A DNA stretch of 64,000 bases from Oceanibacterium hippocampi (GCF_900172325.1 NZ_FWFR01000001.1:1690335-1754334); one strand, 5' to 3'. Counted from the stretch's first letter, positions 31,658-41,260 are shown. Notes: generated by a model not told the origin, from the letters alone. A program made the numbers and translations.

Positions 31658-32953
31658 ATGTTCGACACGCTGGTTCGCCTGTTCGGTGGCGACCCGTCGC
31701 GCGAGACGCCGATATCGCGGGGCGTGCTGAAGCCCTTCACGCTGCGTTTCCTCGACAAGACACTCGAGGCCCGCTACTGGGAGGATCAGCGCGACGGCGA
31801 CCTGTTCTGGTCGCGCGTCGTCTTCGCCTTTCTCTTCGGCATCAATTGCCTGTTCGCGATCGTCGACGTCCTGACGGTGAGCGAGGGCCTCGGCACGGTG
31901 CTCTGGCTCCGTCTCGGACTGCTGAACGCGCTGGCGATATTCTGCTTCTTGCTCACTTACCGGCCGTTCTTCCGCCGGCGGCACGAATGGCTGCTCCATC
32001 TCACGGCGATCAGCCACACGCTGGTCTATCTCGCGATGAACCGGGTCGCGGACGTCGGCGAGGGCACGTCCTTCGGCTTCTCGCTCGCGGTGCTCGGGAT
32101 TTACGTGCTGCTGCCGATGGACCTGATCTACAGCGTCTCGATCGGCCTGCAATGCACCGCGATCTTCCTCGGAGTGTCCTGGTTCGGCGAAACGCTGCCG
32201 CCGGAAGTTCTCATCGGCCTGACCAGCCAGGTGGCGATCGCCAACGTCATCGGCCTGTTCGCCCGTTACCGGGCGGAACGCTTCCGCCGGCTCGACTATA
32301 TCAACATGCGCGGCATCGAGGCGGAGCGGGGCCGCTACCGGGCCCTGCTGGAACGTATCCTGCCGGTCCCGATCGCCGCGCGGCTGCAGGCCGGGGAACG
32401 GCAGATCGGCGACCGCTTCGAGGCGGTGACGATCCTGTTCGCCGACCTGGTCGGCTTCACCCGCCAGATGGCGGCGACGCCCGATGCCGTGATCGACATG
32501 CTGAACCGGGTCTTCGACGCCTTCGACGCGGCGGTCGAGCAATGCGGGCTGGAGAAGATCAAGACCATCGGCGACGCCTACATGGTCGGGTCGGGCATCC
32601 CGGTGCCGCGCGCCGACCACCTGGAAGCGGCGGCAGGGCTGGCGCTGGAGCTGAGGCGGATCGCCGAGGGATTCACCTGGCCGTCGGGCGAACCCGTGGT
32701 GCTCCGGATCGGCATCCACACCGGGCCGCTGATGGCCGGGGTGATCGGCGACAAGCGCTTCCTCTACGACGTCTGGGGCGACACGGTGAATGTCGCGAGC
32801 CGCCTGGAGCGGATGGCCGAGCCGGGCCGGATCCAGGTCTCCGACGCGGTGCATGACGGTCTGAACGGCGACTTCCGCCTGGAATCGCGCGGCGAGATCG
32901 AGGTCAAGGGGCGCGGCATGATGCCCGCCTGGTACCTGGAAGCGGCGGGCTAG
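31658..32953 (+). CDS. Membrane-bound class III adenylate cyclase
   Basis: 431 residues; ATG 31658 follows GGAGGGTAGG, while an in-frame ATG at 31394 lies inside the PqiA-like gene. The N-terminal half has about six hydrophobic segments (residues 50-200). The C-terminal cyclase domain contains VTILFADLVGFTRQM (metal Asp), LEKIKTIGDAYMVGSG (Lys typical of ATP selectivity plus second metal Asp) and LYDVWGDTVNVASRLE (Asp of the adenine pocket). It should make cAMP at the inner membrane. Nothing in the window identifies the signal sensed by the membrane domain. Confidence 0.9.
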   Translation: MFDTLVRLFGGDPSRETPISRGVLKPFTLRFLDKTLEARYWEDQRDGDLFWSRVVFAFLFGINCLFAIVDVLTVSEGLGTVLWLRLGLLNALAIFCFLLTYRPFFRRRHEWLLHLTAISHTLVYLAMNRVADVGEGTSFGFSLAVLGIYVLLPMDLIYSVSIGLQCTAIFLGVSWFGETLPPEVLIGLTSQVAIANVIGLFARYRAERFRRLDYINMRGIEAERGRYRALLERILPVPIAARLQAGERQIGDRFEAVTILFADLVGFTRQMAATPDAVIDMLNRVFDAFDAAVEQCGLEKIKTIGDAYMVGSGIPVPRADHLEAAAGLALELRRIAEGFTWPSGEPVVLRIGIHTGPLMAGVIGDKRFLYDVWGDTVNVASRLERMAEPGRIQVSDAVHDGLNGDFRLESRGEIEVKGRGMMPAWYLEAAG

Positions 32954-32961
32954 GGGCCGCC

Positions 32962-33654
32962 TCACTCCTCGTTGTTGAGGATGATCGTCGGCTTGATGAG
33001 GAGGATGAGCTCGTTCCGCCTGGTGCGGTGCGCCTCGCCCCGGAACAGGGCCGCCAGTCCCGGGACATCCGACAGCATCGGCACCCCGGAGGCGCTTTTC
33101 GTCGTGCCGTCGGCGACCAGGCCGCCGAGGATGGTAGCGCCGTTCTCGGGCATCAGCCGGGTGACGACTTCGCGCGTCGCCACTCTCGGCGGGGCGGCGA
33201 AACGATAGCTGTAGTCGGCGTTCAGGATCACCAGGTCGAGGTCGGCCGTGGCAACCTGTGGCGTGACGGAGACCAGAATCGTCGGCGGCTCGATCAGCAC
33301 GTCGCCGACCCGCGTCTCGTCCGTGAAATCGTCCGCCGACCAGCCCGCACGGGTCAAGCCGGCGAGAAAGCCGAGATTGATACGGTTCTCGTTTTCCCGG
33401 ACGATCCCGAAATCGACGCCGAATTCCCGGATCTCGTCCCGGGAAGAGGTGAGCAGCACCGTCTCGATCCGCACCTGGGTCTGCCCCGGCAGGCGGAGGA
33501 GCAATTCCCGGAGCCGCGCGGTATCGCCACCGCTGCCGGCATCGCCGCCGCGATCGCCGTCGTTGCCGGCCTCCTGCGCACGGCCGCCATGGGGGGCGGC
33601 GAGCATCAGGGCCGCGAGGATCGCGACACAGGAAAGGAGGGAGGTTAGCCGCAT
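32962..33654 (-). CDS. Short secretin-like protein (type II/IV secretin C-terminal domain)
   Basis: A 230-residue exported protein: signal peptide to about residue 26 (MLAAPHGGRAQ), then LRLPGQTQVRIETVLLTSSRDEIREFGVDF, and the secretin signature MPENGATILGGLVADGTTKSASGVPMLSDVPGLAALFRG...RNELILLIKPTIIL. Full secretins are 500-700 residues with several N-domains; here only the last N-domain-like part and the barrel region remain. No other secretion gene lies nearby. It could be a degenerate secretin, a specialised outer-membrane pore, or a chaperone-like derivative. It is convergent with the cyclase gene. Confidence 0.78.
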   Translation of the reverse strand: MRLTSLLSCVAILAALMLAAPHGGRAQEAGNDGDRGGDAGSGGDTARLRELLLRLPGQTQVRIETVLLTSSRDEIREFGVDFGIVRENENRINLGFLAGLTRAGWSADDFTDETRVGDVLIEPPTILVSVTPQVATADLDLVILNADYSYRFAAPPRVATREVVTRLMPENGATILGGLVADGTTKSASGVPMLSDVPGLAALFRGEAHRTRRNELILLIKPTIILNNEE

Positions 33655-33728
33655 CGCTCTGCCCCCGCGTGAATATTACGAACGACTGTTATGATAGCCG
33701 CACCCGGCCGCCGGGCCAATGGCCGTGA

Positions 33729-34871
33729 TCAGGCGGCCGGGCCGGCCCCGTCGTTCGGGCCGGGGACGAGGCGCGGAAGATAGAGTTCGACGGTCGTGCC
33801 CTTGCCCGGGGCGGAGTGGAGCGTGATATGGCCGCCCGACTGCCTTGCGAAGCCGTAGGCCATCGCCAGGCCGAGGCCCGACACGTGACCGACACCCTTC
33901 GTCGTGAAGAAGGGCTCGAACGCCTGGTCGACGACAGCAGCCGTCATGCCCGCGCCGGTATCGGTCACCGAGAAGCGGACATAATCGCCGGCCGTGACGG
34001 CGGCATGACGTGTCGCGTATCGGGCATCGAGCCGGACATTGTCGGCCGCGATGGTGAGTGTGCCGCCGGCGGTCATGGCCTCGTGCCCGTTGATCGCCAG
34101 GTTGACGAGTGCGGTTTCCAGGTCGCGGTCGTCGGCGAAGCAGGTCCAGAGCCCGTCCTCGATGGCGATGCGAAGCGAGATCTCCGCCCCGAGGACGTCC
34201 TCGATCAGGGCCTTGCGGCCGCGCAGGAAGGCCGCCCCGTCGATCGGCCCCGGGGTCAGCAATTGCCGCCGGGAATAGGCGAGCAGGCGCCGGGTCAGAC
34301 CGGCCCCGCGATCGGCGGCGTCGAGCGCGCGTGTCAGCGCCTCGTGGAGCGGCGCCGGCAGATCGCCGGCGAGCGCGATATCCAGATTGCCGAGGACGAT
34401 CGCGAGGAGGTTGTTGAAATCGTGGGCGACCCCGCCGGCGAGCGCGCCGATGGCGGTCATCGTCTGGTCCTGGCGGAGCCGCTCCTCGAGCAGGCGGGCC
34501 TCGGTCACATCCTCGACGATACCGGCGTGATAGAGCGGCTTGCCCTCCGGGTCGCGGACAAGAAAGGCACGGTCGTGCAGCCATTTCAGGGTGCCGTCGG
34601 GATGGACGACCCGGAAGGTCATGTCGAAGCTGCCGGCCGCCTGCAGGGGCAGCCTGGCCTCCACCGCCTCACGATCGTCCGGGTGGACGGCGTTCAGCCA
34701 GTCAAGGGGATCGCTCTCGAGCGGCGCGGCGGAGCGGCCGTAGAGTTCTTCGTAATTGCCGACAAGGAAGAGGTTTTTCGTCTGTTCAGGATTATCCGCC
34801 CAGAACACCTGGTTCATGCGCTTGGCGATCTCCTGATAGGCGTATAATTCGCCCGGCAAGGTCGACATCAT
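33729..34871 (-). CDS. PAS-domain sensor histidine kinase
   Basis: 380 residues: a PAS/PAC sensor (about 20-125, [58 protein letters not shown]), a dimerisation/phosphoacceptor helix with H150 ([20 protein letters not shown]) and an HATPase domain with the N box ([13 protein letters not shown]), G1 (DTGAGM), F (FEPFFTTK) and G2 ([10 protein letters not shown]) motifs. There are no membrane segments, so it is a soluble kinase. No receiver is attached and no response regulator gene is adjacent; it is divergent from nothing and sits downstream of a region facing the VWA gene. Confidence 0.9.
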   Translation of the reverse strand: MMSTLPGELYAYQEIAKRMNQVFWADNPEQTKNLFLVGNYEELYGRSAAPLESDPLDWLNAVHPDDREAVEARLPLQAAGSFDMTFRVVHPDGTLKWLHDRAFLVRDPEGKPLYHAGIVEDVTEARLLEERLRQDQTMTAIGALAGGVAHDFNNLLAIVLGNLDIALAGDLPAPLHEALTRALDAADRGAGLTRRLLAYSRRQLLTPGPIDGAAFLRGRKALIEDVLGAEISLRIAIEDGLWTCFADDRDLETALVNLAINGHEAMTAGGTLTIAADNVRLDARYATRHAAVTAGDYVRFSVTDTGAGMTAAVVDQAFEPFFTTKGVGHVSGLGLAMAYGFARQSGGHITLHSAPGKGTTVELYLPRLVPGPNDGAGPAA

Positions 34872-34935
34872 CTTGTCTGTACCTCATACGCTACTGTTAC
34901 TGATTACTCTCAACGTCCGGTGCCCCCTGGCGGGA

Positions 34936-36114
34936 TCACCGGGTCAGTTCCTTCATCGCTCCTTCGAGGCCGGCAATGGTCAGCGGGAACATGCGGTTTT
35001 CCATCAGTTCCCGCATCATCTGCACCGAGGGGGTGTAGTCCCAGTATTTCTCCTGCACCGGGTTCAGCCAGACCGCCTTCGAATAGACGTCCAGCATCCG
35101 CCGCATCCAGACCTGTCCGGCCTCCTCGTTCCAGTGTTCCACGCTGCCGCCCGGGTAGGCGATCTCGTAGGGACTCATCGTGGCGTCGCCGACAAACACC
35201 AGCTTGTAGTCGGCCGGGTAGGTATGCATCACCTCGAAGGTCGGCTTGAACTCGGAATGGCGCCGACGGTTGTCCTTCCACAACTTTTCATAGAGACAGT
35301 TATGGAAGTAATAATACTCGAGATGCTTGAACTCGCCGCGCGCCGCCGAGAACAGTTCCTCGCAGGCCCGGATATGGTCGTCCATCGAGCCGCCGACATC
35401 GAACAGGATCAGGACCTTGACCGCGTTGTGGCGCTCCGGCCGCATCTTGATGTCGAGCAGCCCGGCGTTGCGCGCGGTCGAGCGGATCGTGTCGTCGAGG
35501 TCGAGCTCCTCGGCCGCGCCCTCGCGGGCGAAGCGGCGTAGCCGTTTCAGGGCGACCTTGATGTTGCGCGTGCCGAGTTCGATCGAATCGTCGAGGTTCT
35601 GGTACTCGCGCTTGTCCCAGACCTTGACGGCCCGCCGGTTGCGGGAGCCCTCCTGGCCGATCCGGACGCCTTCCGGATTGTAGCCGTAGGCGCCGAACGG
35701 CGAGGTGCCGGCGGTGCCGATCCATTTCGATCCGCCCTGGTGGCGCTTCTTCTGTTCCTCGAGCCGCTTCTGGAGTTCCTCCATCAGCTTCTCGAAGCCG
35801 CCCATGGCCTCGATCGCCTTCTTCTCCTCCTCGCTGAGCGCGAGTTCGGCGAGCTTGCGCAGCCATTCCTCCGGAATCTCGGCTTCCGACGCCTCGGAAA
35901 TGAACTCGATCCCGTTGAAGCACTGGCCGAAGACGCGGTCGAACTTGTCGATATTCTTCTCGTCCTTCACCAGCGTGGCGCGGGCGAGATAGTAGAACTG
36001 CTCGACCGAGTAGTCGGCGACGCCGGCCTTCAGTGCCTCCGTGAGCGTCAGGTATTCGCGCAGGCTGCAGGGAAGCTTGGCGTCGCGAAGCTGCAGGAAG
36101 AAGTTGATGAACAT
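34936..36114 (-). CDS. VWA-domain protein, CoxE-like
   Basis: 392 residues. After a helical N-terminal region rich in Glu/Lys (LRKLAELALSEEEKKAIEAMGG, LMEELQKRLEEQKKRH), the C-terminal half is a von Willebrand factor A domain with the MIDAS motif LFDVGGSMDDH (D239-x-G-x-S243). Such CoxE-like proteins pair with MoxR AAA+ ATPases to remodel or insert metal into target enzymes. The MoxR partner is 37 bp upstream in the same orientation. The target is not evident; a molybdenum hydroxylase, the classical CoxDE client, is present 30 kb away in this window. Confidence 0.88.
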   Translation of the reverse strand: MFINFFLQLRDAKLPCSLREYLTLTEALKAGVADYSVEQFYYLARATLVKDEKNIDKFDRVFGQCFNGIEFISEASEAEIPEEWLRKLAELALSEEEKKAIEAMGGFEKLMEELQKRLEEQKKRHQGGSKWIGTAGTSPFGAYGYNPEGVRIGQEGSRNRRAVKVWDKREYQNLDDSIELGTRNIKVALKRLRRFAREGAAEELDLDDTIRSTARNAGLLDIKMRPERHNAVKVLILFDVGGSMDDHIRACEELFSAARGEFKHLEYYYFHNCLYEKLWKDNRRRHSEFKPTFEVMHTYPADYKLVFVGDATMSPYEIAYPGGSVEHWNEEAGQVWMRRMLDVYSKAVWLNPVQEKYWDYTPSVQMMRELMENRMFPLTIAGLEGAMKELTR

Positions 36115-36151
36115 TGGCGTCGACCTCCGGTCCGGGCGTCAGTGCGGTCCG

Positions 36152-36997
36152 TCAGTTGCGCTCGCGGCGGGCGAGGAAGGCGAGGCGCTCGAACAGATGC
36201 ACGTCCTGCTCGTTCTTCAGCAGCGCACCATGCAGCGGCGGGATCAGCTTCGCCGGGTCGCGCGAACGCAGCACCTCGACCGGCAGTTCCTCGGCCATCA
36301 GCAGTTTCAGCCAGTCGAGCAGTTCGCTGGTCGACGGCTTCTTCTTCAGCCCCGGCGTCTCGCGAACCTCGAAGAACACCGACAGCGCCTCGCGCAGCAG
36401 GTCCTTCTGCACGTTCGGGAAATGGACCTCGACGATTTCCTTCATCGTCTCGGTGTCGGGGAAGCGGATGTAGTGGAAGAAACAGCGGCGCAGGAAGGCG
36501 TCGGGCAGTTCCTTCTCGTTGTTCGAGGTGATGACGACGATCGGCCGGCGCTCGGCGACGACGGTTTCGCCGGTCTCGTAGACGAAGAACTGCATGCGGT
36601 CGAGTTCGAGTAGCAGGTCGTTCGGGAACTCGATGTCGGCCTTGTCGATCTCGTCGATCAGCAGCACCGGGCGCTCGGGCGCGGTGAAGGATTCCCAGAG
36701 CTTGCCCTTCTTGATGTAGTTGCGGATGTCGTGGACCTTCTCGTCTCCGAGCTGGGAATCGCGCAGCCGAGAGACTGCGTCGTATTCGTAGAGGCCCTGC
36801 TGCGCCTTGGTCGTCGACTTGATGTGCCATTCCATCAGCGGCGCGCCGATCGCCTTGGCGATCTCGTGCGCCAGCACGGTCTTGCCGGTGCCGGGTTCGC
36901 CCTTGATCAGCAGCGGTCGCTCCAACGTGATGGCGGCGTTGACGGCGACCATCAGGTCTTCCGTGGCAACGTAGCGATCGGTCCCTTTAAACTTCAT
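36152..36997 (-). CDS. MoxR-family AAA+ ATPase
   Basis: 281 residues. The start at 36997 (MKFKGTDRYVATEDL) has GAGG seven bases upstream and matches the family N-terminus; an in-frame ATG at 37021 is less likely. Walker A is GEPGTGKT (residues 33-40), Walker B LLIDEIDKADIEFPNDLL, sensor 1 VVITSNNEKELPDAFLRRC, with an arginine finger in the latter. MoxR ATPases work as chaperones with VWA-domain partners, here the next gene. The pair forms a compact operon. Confidence 0.93.
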   Translation of the reverse strand: MKFKGTDRYVATEDLMVAVNAAITLERPLLIKGEPGTGKTVLAHEIAKAIGAPLMEWHIKSTTKAQQGLYEYDAVSRLRDSQLGDEKVHDIRNYIKKGKLWESFTAPERPVLLIDEIDKADIEFPNDLLLELDRMQFFVYETGETVVAERRPIVVITSNNEKELPDAFLRRCFFHYIRFPDTETMKEIVEVHFPNVQKDLLREALSVFFEVRETPGLKKKPSTSELLDWLKLLMAEELPVEVLRSRDPAKLIPPLHGALLKNEQDVHLFERLAFLARRERN

Positions 36998-37135
36998 ACG
37001 ATCCTCGAGGAATTCAGACATGCGCCAACGCCGGATGCAGCGCCAGCGCGCCCGCGACCGGATTTCGGTACGATCAGTCCAGAACAATAGGCGGGGCCAC
37101 GGGAGCGATCAAGCTGCCGCGCGCGATCCACCGGC

Positions 37136-38221
37136 TCAGCAGCCCTGCGGGGCCGTTTCGGGCGCCTGTGCGATCCGGGTCGCGGCGCCGACCGCGCCGT
37201 CCTCGCCCGGCCGGGGCCGGATGTCGCCGGCGATGCCGGCGGCGAGCCATTCCCAGTCGCCGGCGGCGGCGCGTTCGGTCTGCGGCATGCGCACCGGCGG
37301 GATCTCGACCGCCGCGCCGCTCCCGCCGACCTCGGCTACCGCGAAGCGGAAGACATAGGCCGGCGTCAGGCCCATGCGGAGATCGGAGAGCACCAGGTAG
37401 CGGCCTTCCAGGTCGACCCGGTAGAAGCCGTGCGCAAAGGCGGCGAGGGTCGCGGCGGCCGGCAGCCGTTCGATGCAGGTGCCGCCCGGCGGCAGGCGGC
37501 GGTGGGCATGCAGCGCCGGCGGCGCGTTGCCGAAGACCGGGAGGTAGAGGTTGTAATAGCGGTCGCCGTCGATGGCGATTGCCCGCCACAGCAGGGTGTT
37601 GAACGGCATCGCGGTCGCCATCAGCCGCTCCGGCGTGACCCCGTGCGCATCGAGCGCCGTCCGCGCCCGCTCGGTGACCAGGCGCTGCTCGACGATCGCC
37701 CAGCCCTGGTAGGCGGTCGAGAGCACGAGCGCGGCGGTCACGGCGCGGGCCAGCCGGGGCGTCCAGCCGCCCACGAACAGGGCCCATACGGTCACGACCA
37801 GCAGCGGCAGGGTGTAGAGCGGATCGATGATGAAGACCGAGCCGAGCCCGAAGGGTGTCTCGACCAGCGGCCAGAGCAGGCGGGTGCCGTAGATCGTCAG
37901 CCCGTCGAGCAGGGCGTGTGTCGCGAAGACCAGATAGACGGCGATCCAGGTGCGGGAACGCTCGCCCTTCAGGCCGTCGAATAGGCGGACCAGCGGTTCG
38001 GCGACGACCGGCGTGGCGAGCGCCTGGACGAGCAGCGAATGGGTGGCGCTCCGGTGCAGGGTGAAGCTCGCGACCGGGTCGGCGAAGGGATAGAGCACGT
38101 CGAGGTCGGGCAGGGTTCCGAGCACGCCGCCGATCAGTGCCGCCTTGCGCGCGCCCGTCTTCGGACCGAGGCAGGCGACCGCGACGCCGGCGCCGAGGAC
38201 GAACTGGGTCAGTGAATCCAT
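37136..38221 (-). CDS. YdjM-like membrane-bound metal-dependent hydrolase
   Basis: 361 residues with about four to five membrane segments in the first 190. The N-terminus MDSLTQFVLGAGVAVACLG, the LGTLPDLDVLYPFADPV segment and HRSATHSLLVQ (conserved Asp/His metal ligands) followed by FATHALLDGLTIYGT identify the DUF457/YdjM family of predicted inner-membrane hydrolases, some of which are LexA-regulated. The C-terminal half is a soluble domain of unknown role. No LexA-type box was noticed upstream. The enzymatic substrate is unknown for the family. Confidence 0.85.
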   Translation of the reverse strand: MDSLTQFVLGAGVAVACLGPKTGARKAALIGGVLGTLPDLDVLYPFADPVASFTLHRSATHSLLVQALATPVVAEPLVRLFDGLKGERSRTWIAVYLVFATHALLDGLTIYGTRLLWPLVETPFGLGSVFIIDPLYTLPLLVVTVWALFVGGWTPRLARAVTAALVLSTAYQGWAIVEQRLVTERARTALDAHGVTPERLMATAMPFNTLLWRAIAIDGDRYYNLYLPVFGNAPPALHAHRRLPPGGTCIERLPAAATLAAFAHGFYRVDLEGRYLVLSDLRMGLTPAYVFRFAVAEVGGSGAAVEIPPVRMPQTERAAAGDWEWLAAGIAGDIRPRPGEDGAVGAATRIAQAPETAPQGC

Positions 38222-38351
38222 CTGCGCGGGTCGCTCCGTCCTGCGGGTTGGTCATCGTCGGGAACCGACCGGGAACAGGTAGAGCCTCGCGCGCCCGCCG
38301 CCAAGGCTTCGGGGAAGCATTTCCTTAAGAAAGTTCCGGAATAGTCCTCCG

Positions 38352-38888
38352 ATGGGCACAAGCGGACGACAGGACTGGCCGGACTTCCGGGCCGTCGACA
38401 AGGCTTTCGCCGAGGGCGACATGACGGCTCTCCTGCAGGCGCTGGGCGAGCCTGGCGACTTTCCGCGCGCCCCCGTGGCGCTCGGCCCGGGGCTTGGCGA
38501 GAATCCGCTGGAGTACGCGATCTACTGGAGCCCGGTCGCCTTCGTGGCCGAACTGCTCGAACGTGGCGCCGATCCGTCGCGGCCGGATCCGGCCGGCTTC
38601 CCGCCGGTGATCGCGGCGCTGTCGAGCGAGCGCCCGGAGCGGCTGAAGATCATCGCCCTGCTGCTCGAGCACGGCGCCGATGTCGCCCAGCGCGGCATCA
38701 ACGACTGGACGCCGCTGCATTACGCGGTCGCCCAGGGCGATCTCGCCGGGGCGGCCCTGCTGCTCGAACACGGCGCCGATCCGGGCTTGCGCACGCGCAT
38801 CGACCATTGCACCAGCGCGCTCGAGGATGCCGAGGCGGCCGGCTTCGAGGAAGCCGCGGCGTTGCTGCGGGGTGCGCTCAGTCGCTGA
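38352..38888 (+). CDS. Ankyrin-repeat protein
   Basis: 178 residues with about four ankyrin units, the clearest being AFVAELLERGADPSRPDPAGFPPVIAAL, IIALLLEHGADVAQRGINDWTPLHYAV and AGAALLLEHGADPGLRTRIDHCTSALEDAE. No signal peptide or catalytic domain is visible, so it is probably a cytoplasmic protein-binding scaffold. Its 3' end overlaps the convergent AraC gene by 11 nt. Confidence 0.82.
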   Translation: MGTSGRQDWPDFRAVDKAFAEGDMTALLQALGEPGDFPRAPVALGPGLGENPLEYAIYWSPVAFVAELLERGADPSRPDPAGFPPVIAALSSERPERLKIIALLLEHGADVAQRGINDWTPLHYAVAQGDLAGAALLLEHGADPGLRTRIDHCTSALEDAEAAGFEEAAALLRGALSR

Positions 38889-39945
38889 GCGCGGCCGCGC
38901 CGGAACGTGACCGCCTCGCGCCCCGGCGCCATTCCGCGGGCGGCATGCCGAAATGCCGCGAGAAGGCCCGGCTGAAGGCGGCCTCGGTGCCGTATCCCGC
39001 ATCCAGCCCGATGGCGACCGTCGGCCGCTCCGTCGTTCGCAGGTCGACGCTGGCCAGATAGAGCCGCCAGTCGCGCAGGTAGCGGATCGGCGAGGTGCCG
39101 AGGACCGCCTCGAAGCGCTCGGCCAGCGTGCTCCGAGACAGGCCGGACTCGCGGGCCAGCGAGGCCAGCGTCCAGTCGCGGACCGGTTCGCCGTGGAGCA
39201 GGGTCAGGCAGCGCCCGAGCGCCGGATCGGCGATCGCGGCGAGCCAGCCGGTTTCCGCCGGCGTGGCCTGCAGGAACTGCCGGCGCAGCAGCTCCAGGAA
39301 GGCGACCTCGGTCAGCCGCTCGAGGACCGACGTGCCGCCCTGTTGCGGACAGTCGACCTCCTCGATGATCTGCGCGATCGTCGCGGCCAGCCAGTCGGCC
39401 CGGTCGGCGCCCGCCGTCCGCACATGGATGAAGCGGGGCAGAAGGCTCTTGAAGGGCCGGAAGTTCATCGCCTCGCACTGGACGTAGCCACACAGGATCC
39501 TGGTCTGCTCCGGCTCGTCGCCGTAGCGGAGGATCGGGATCTCGCGCCAGGGCGCCGGCGGCAGGTCGTTGCCGGGGTCGATCAGGCGCCCGCCGGTTCC
39601 GGCGCCGATCATGTGCGGCGAACCGAAGGGGAAGGCGGCGATATCGCCCTTGCCCAGGTCGGTCTGCTCGCCATCGAGATTCACCCAGCATGTCCCCGCC
39701 GCGACGATGTGAAAACCCATCGCGTCGCGCGGCTTGTACGGCGCCGGCGTGGCGTCCGTGGTCCAGTTGCCGCTGGGCATGAAGCAATATTGCATGGAGC
39801 CGGAGATGCGGATTCGCCGCAGCGCCCCCGAGAGGAGATCGCCTGTCGCGACGCCGTTCGGCGGCGGATTCCTGGTCAATTTTTCCGGCATTCCGGCCAA
39901 AGACGCTCTGCTGCCCGCGGAGTGAGAATGCGCCTGCGAATTCAC
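38878..39945 (-). CDS. AraC-family transcriptional regulator with cupin sensor domain
   Basis: 355 residues. The N-terminal cupin (about 40-220: AMGFHIVAAGTCWVNLDGEQTDLGKGDIAAFPFGSPHMIG) is followed by a C-terminal double HTH (DWTLASLARESGLSRSTLAERFEAVLGTSPIRYLRDWRLYLASVDLRTTERPTVAIGLDAGYGTEAAFSRAFSRHFGMPPAEWR). This is the cupin_6/AraC type that commonly controls a neighbouring oxidoreductase or efflux gene. The divergent DsrE-like gene, whose start is 24 bp away, is the obvious candidate target. Confidence 0.9.
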   Translation of the reverse strand: MNSQAHSHSAGSRASLAGMPEKLTRNPPPNGVATGDLLSGALRRIRISGSMQYCFMPSGNWTTDATPAPYKPRDAMGFHIVAAGTCWVNLDGEQTDLGKGDIAAFPFGSPHMIGAGTGGRLIDPGNDLPPAPWREIPILRYGDEPEQTRILCGYVQCEAMNFRPFKSLLPRFIHVRTAGADRADWLAATIAQIIEEVDCPQQGGTSVLERLTEVAFLELLRRQFLQATPAETGWLAAIADPALGRCLTLLHGEPVRDWTLASLARESGLSRSTLAERFEAVLGTSPIRYLRDWRLYLASVDLRTTERPTVAIGLDAGYGTEAAFSRAFSRHFGMPPAEWRRGARRSRSGAAALSD

Positions 39946-39968
39946 GACAAGTGAGCAGGGAGATTATC

Positions 39969-40337
39969 ATGAACGCCGGTACCGACAAACTCGTGATCCT
40001 GGTGACCAGGGGGATCGATTCCGAGCTCTCCTCGGTCGCCTTCACCATCGCCAACGGCGGGCTGACGGCCGGTCTCAAGGTCAGCATGTTCCTGACCAGC
40101 ACCGCCATCGACCTTGTCCGGAAACGCGGTCACGACCTGACCCAGGTGGCGCCCCTCGACCCGCTGCGGGACCTGATTACCGACTTTCTCAAGCGCGGCG
40201 GCGTGATCTGGGCCTGCCCGCCCTGCGTCAAGTCGCGGGGCTACGAGCAGTCGGACCTGATCGACGGGGTCGAGGTCATCGGCGCCAGCGCGCTCCACGG
40301 CGAGATCAAGAAGGGCGCGGCGACGCTGTCGTTCTAG
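39969..40337 (+). CDS. DsrE/DsrF-like family protein
   Basis: 122 residues from ATG 39969 with CAGGGAGA upstream (a GTG at 39951 is in frame but lacks a site). The fold pattern KLVILVTRGIDSELSSVAFTIANGGLTAGLKVSMFLTSTAIDLV and the late cysteine pair in GGVIWACPPCVKSRGY match DsrE-like sulfurtransferase or peroxiredoxin-like small proteins. The C-x-x-C (CPPC) could carry a persulfide or disulfide. It is divergent from the AraC regulator and overlaps the convergent EamA gene by 4 nt. Confidence 0.85.
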   Translation: MNAGTDKLVILVTRGIDSELSSVAFTIANGGLTAGLKVSMFLTSTAIDLVRKRGHDLTQVAPLDPLRDLITDFLKRGGVIWACPPCVKSRGYEQSDLIDGVEVIGASALHGEIKKGAATLSF

Positions 40338-41260
40338 GATCTGGGTGGCGGGACGGCGCGGGACGCCGCCCCGGCTCTCGACCGGCCGGGGTCGATCAGG
40401 GCCAGCGCGACCGAGCCGATGACAAGGGCGAGCGCGCCCAGCTTGGTCGCGGTCAGCGGGTCGCCGAGCAGGAGCGCCGACGACAGCACGCCCACGACCG
40501 GGATCAGCAGCGTGCCGATGGCGGCGACCGAGGCCGGCAGGCGGCCGAGCAGGATCACCCATGCGGCGTAACAGATCACCATCGGCAGCGCCAGGTGGTA
40601 GAGCAACACGAGCAGCACCGTCGGTGACGGCGAGGCGAGCGCCCAGGGCGTTTCCAGCAGCAGCGCTGCGAACAGGGCCGGCGGCGCCGAGACGCCGACG
40701 ATCCAGGTCGTGAGGGCAAGCGGCCCGAGGCTCCAGCGCCGCGACTTGAGCGCGACCGTGCCGGCCGCCCAGGAGAGCGCGGCGCCGAGCATGATGAGCG
40801 GGCCGGCCGGGTTATGGAGGAAATTCTCCATATCGCCGCCGACAAGCAGCGCAAGCCCGCCGAGGCCGAGCGGGATCGCCACCATGCGAGCCGGTGTGAT
40901 CCGTTCGGACAGGACGGCGGCCGACAGCAGGGCCGCCCAGAGCGGCATGGTGAAGGCGATGATCGCCGCCTTGGAGGTCTCGGTGACGAGCTGGCCGAAG
41001 GCGGTCAGCACGTTGAAGCCGAACACCGACAGCAGGCCGGCGAGGATCAGCCGCGGCGCCTCGGCCCGGTTCGGCAGCAATCGCTCGCCGCGGGCGAGCG
41101 CCAGCGCGGCGAGGACCGGCGCGGCAACGGTGAAGGCGATGGCCCGCAGCGTGAAGGGCGGGATCTCGCCCAGGATGACCTTCACCGCCGGCCAGTTGAG
41201 GCCCCAGAACACCCCCAGCAGGACGATCAGCGCCAGGTCGCGCCCGGCGACCCCCCTCAA
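40334..41260 (-). CDS. EamA/DMT-superfamily permease
   Basis: 308 residues with ten predicted transmembrane helices arranged as two EamA repeats (IVLLGVFWGLNWPAVKVILGEIPPFTLRAIAFT; LILAGLLSVFGFNVLTAFGQLVTETSKAAIIAFTMPLWAALLSA). It is of the RhaT/YdcZ-like metabolite exporter group; the substrate cannot be predicted. It is translated in overlap with the upstream GNAT gene (41257-41260). Confidence 0.88.
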   Translation of the reverse strand: MRGVAGRDLALIVLLGVFWGLNWPAVKVILGEIPPFTLRAIAFTVAAPVLAALALARGERLLPNRAEAPRLILAGLLSVFGFNVLTAFGQLVTETSKAAIIAFTMPLWAALLSAAVLSERITPARMVAIPLGLGGLALLVGGDMENFLHNPAGPLIMLGAALSWAAGTVALKSRRWSLGPLALTTWIVGVSAPPALFAALLLETPWALASPSPTVLLVLLYHLALPMVICYAAWVILLGRLPASVAAIGTLLIPVVGVLSSALLLGDPLTATKLGALALVIGSVALALIDPGRSRAGAASRAVPPPRS

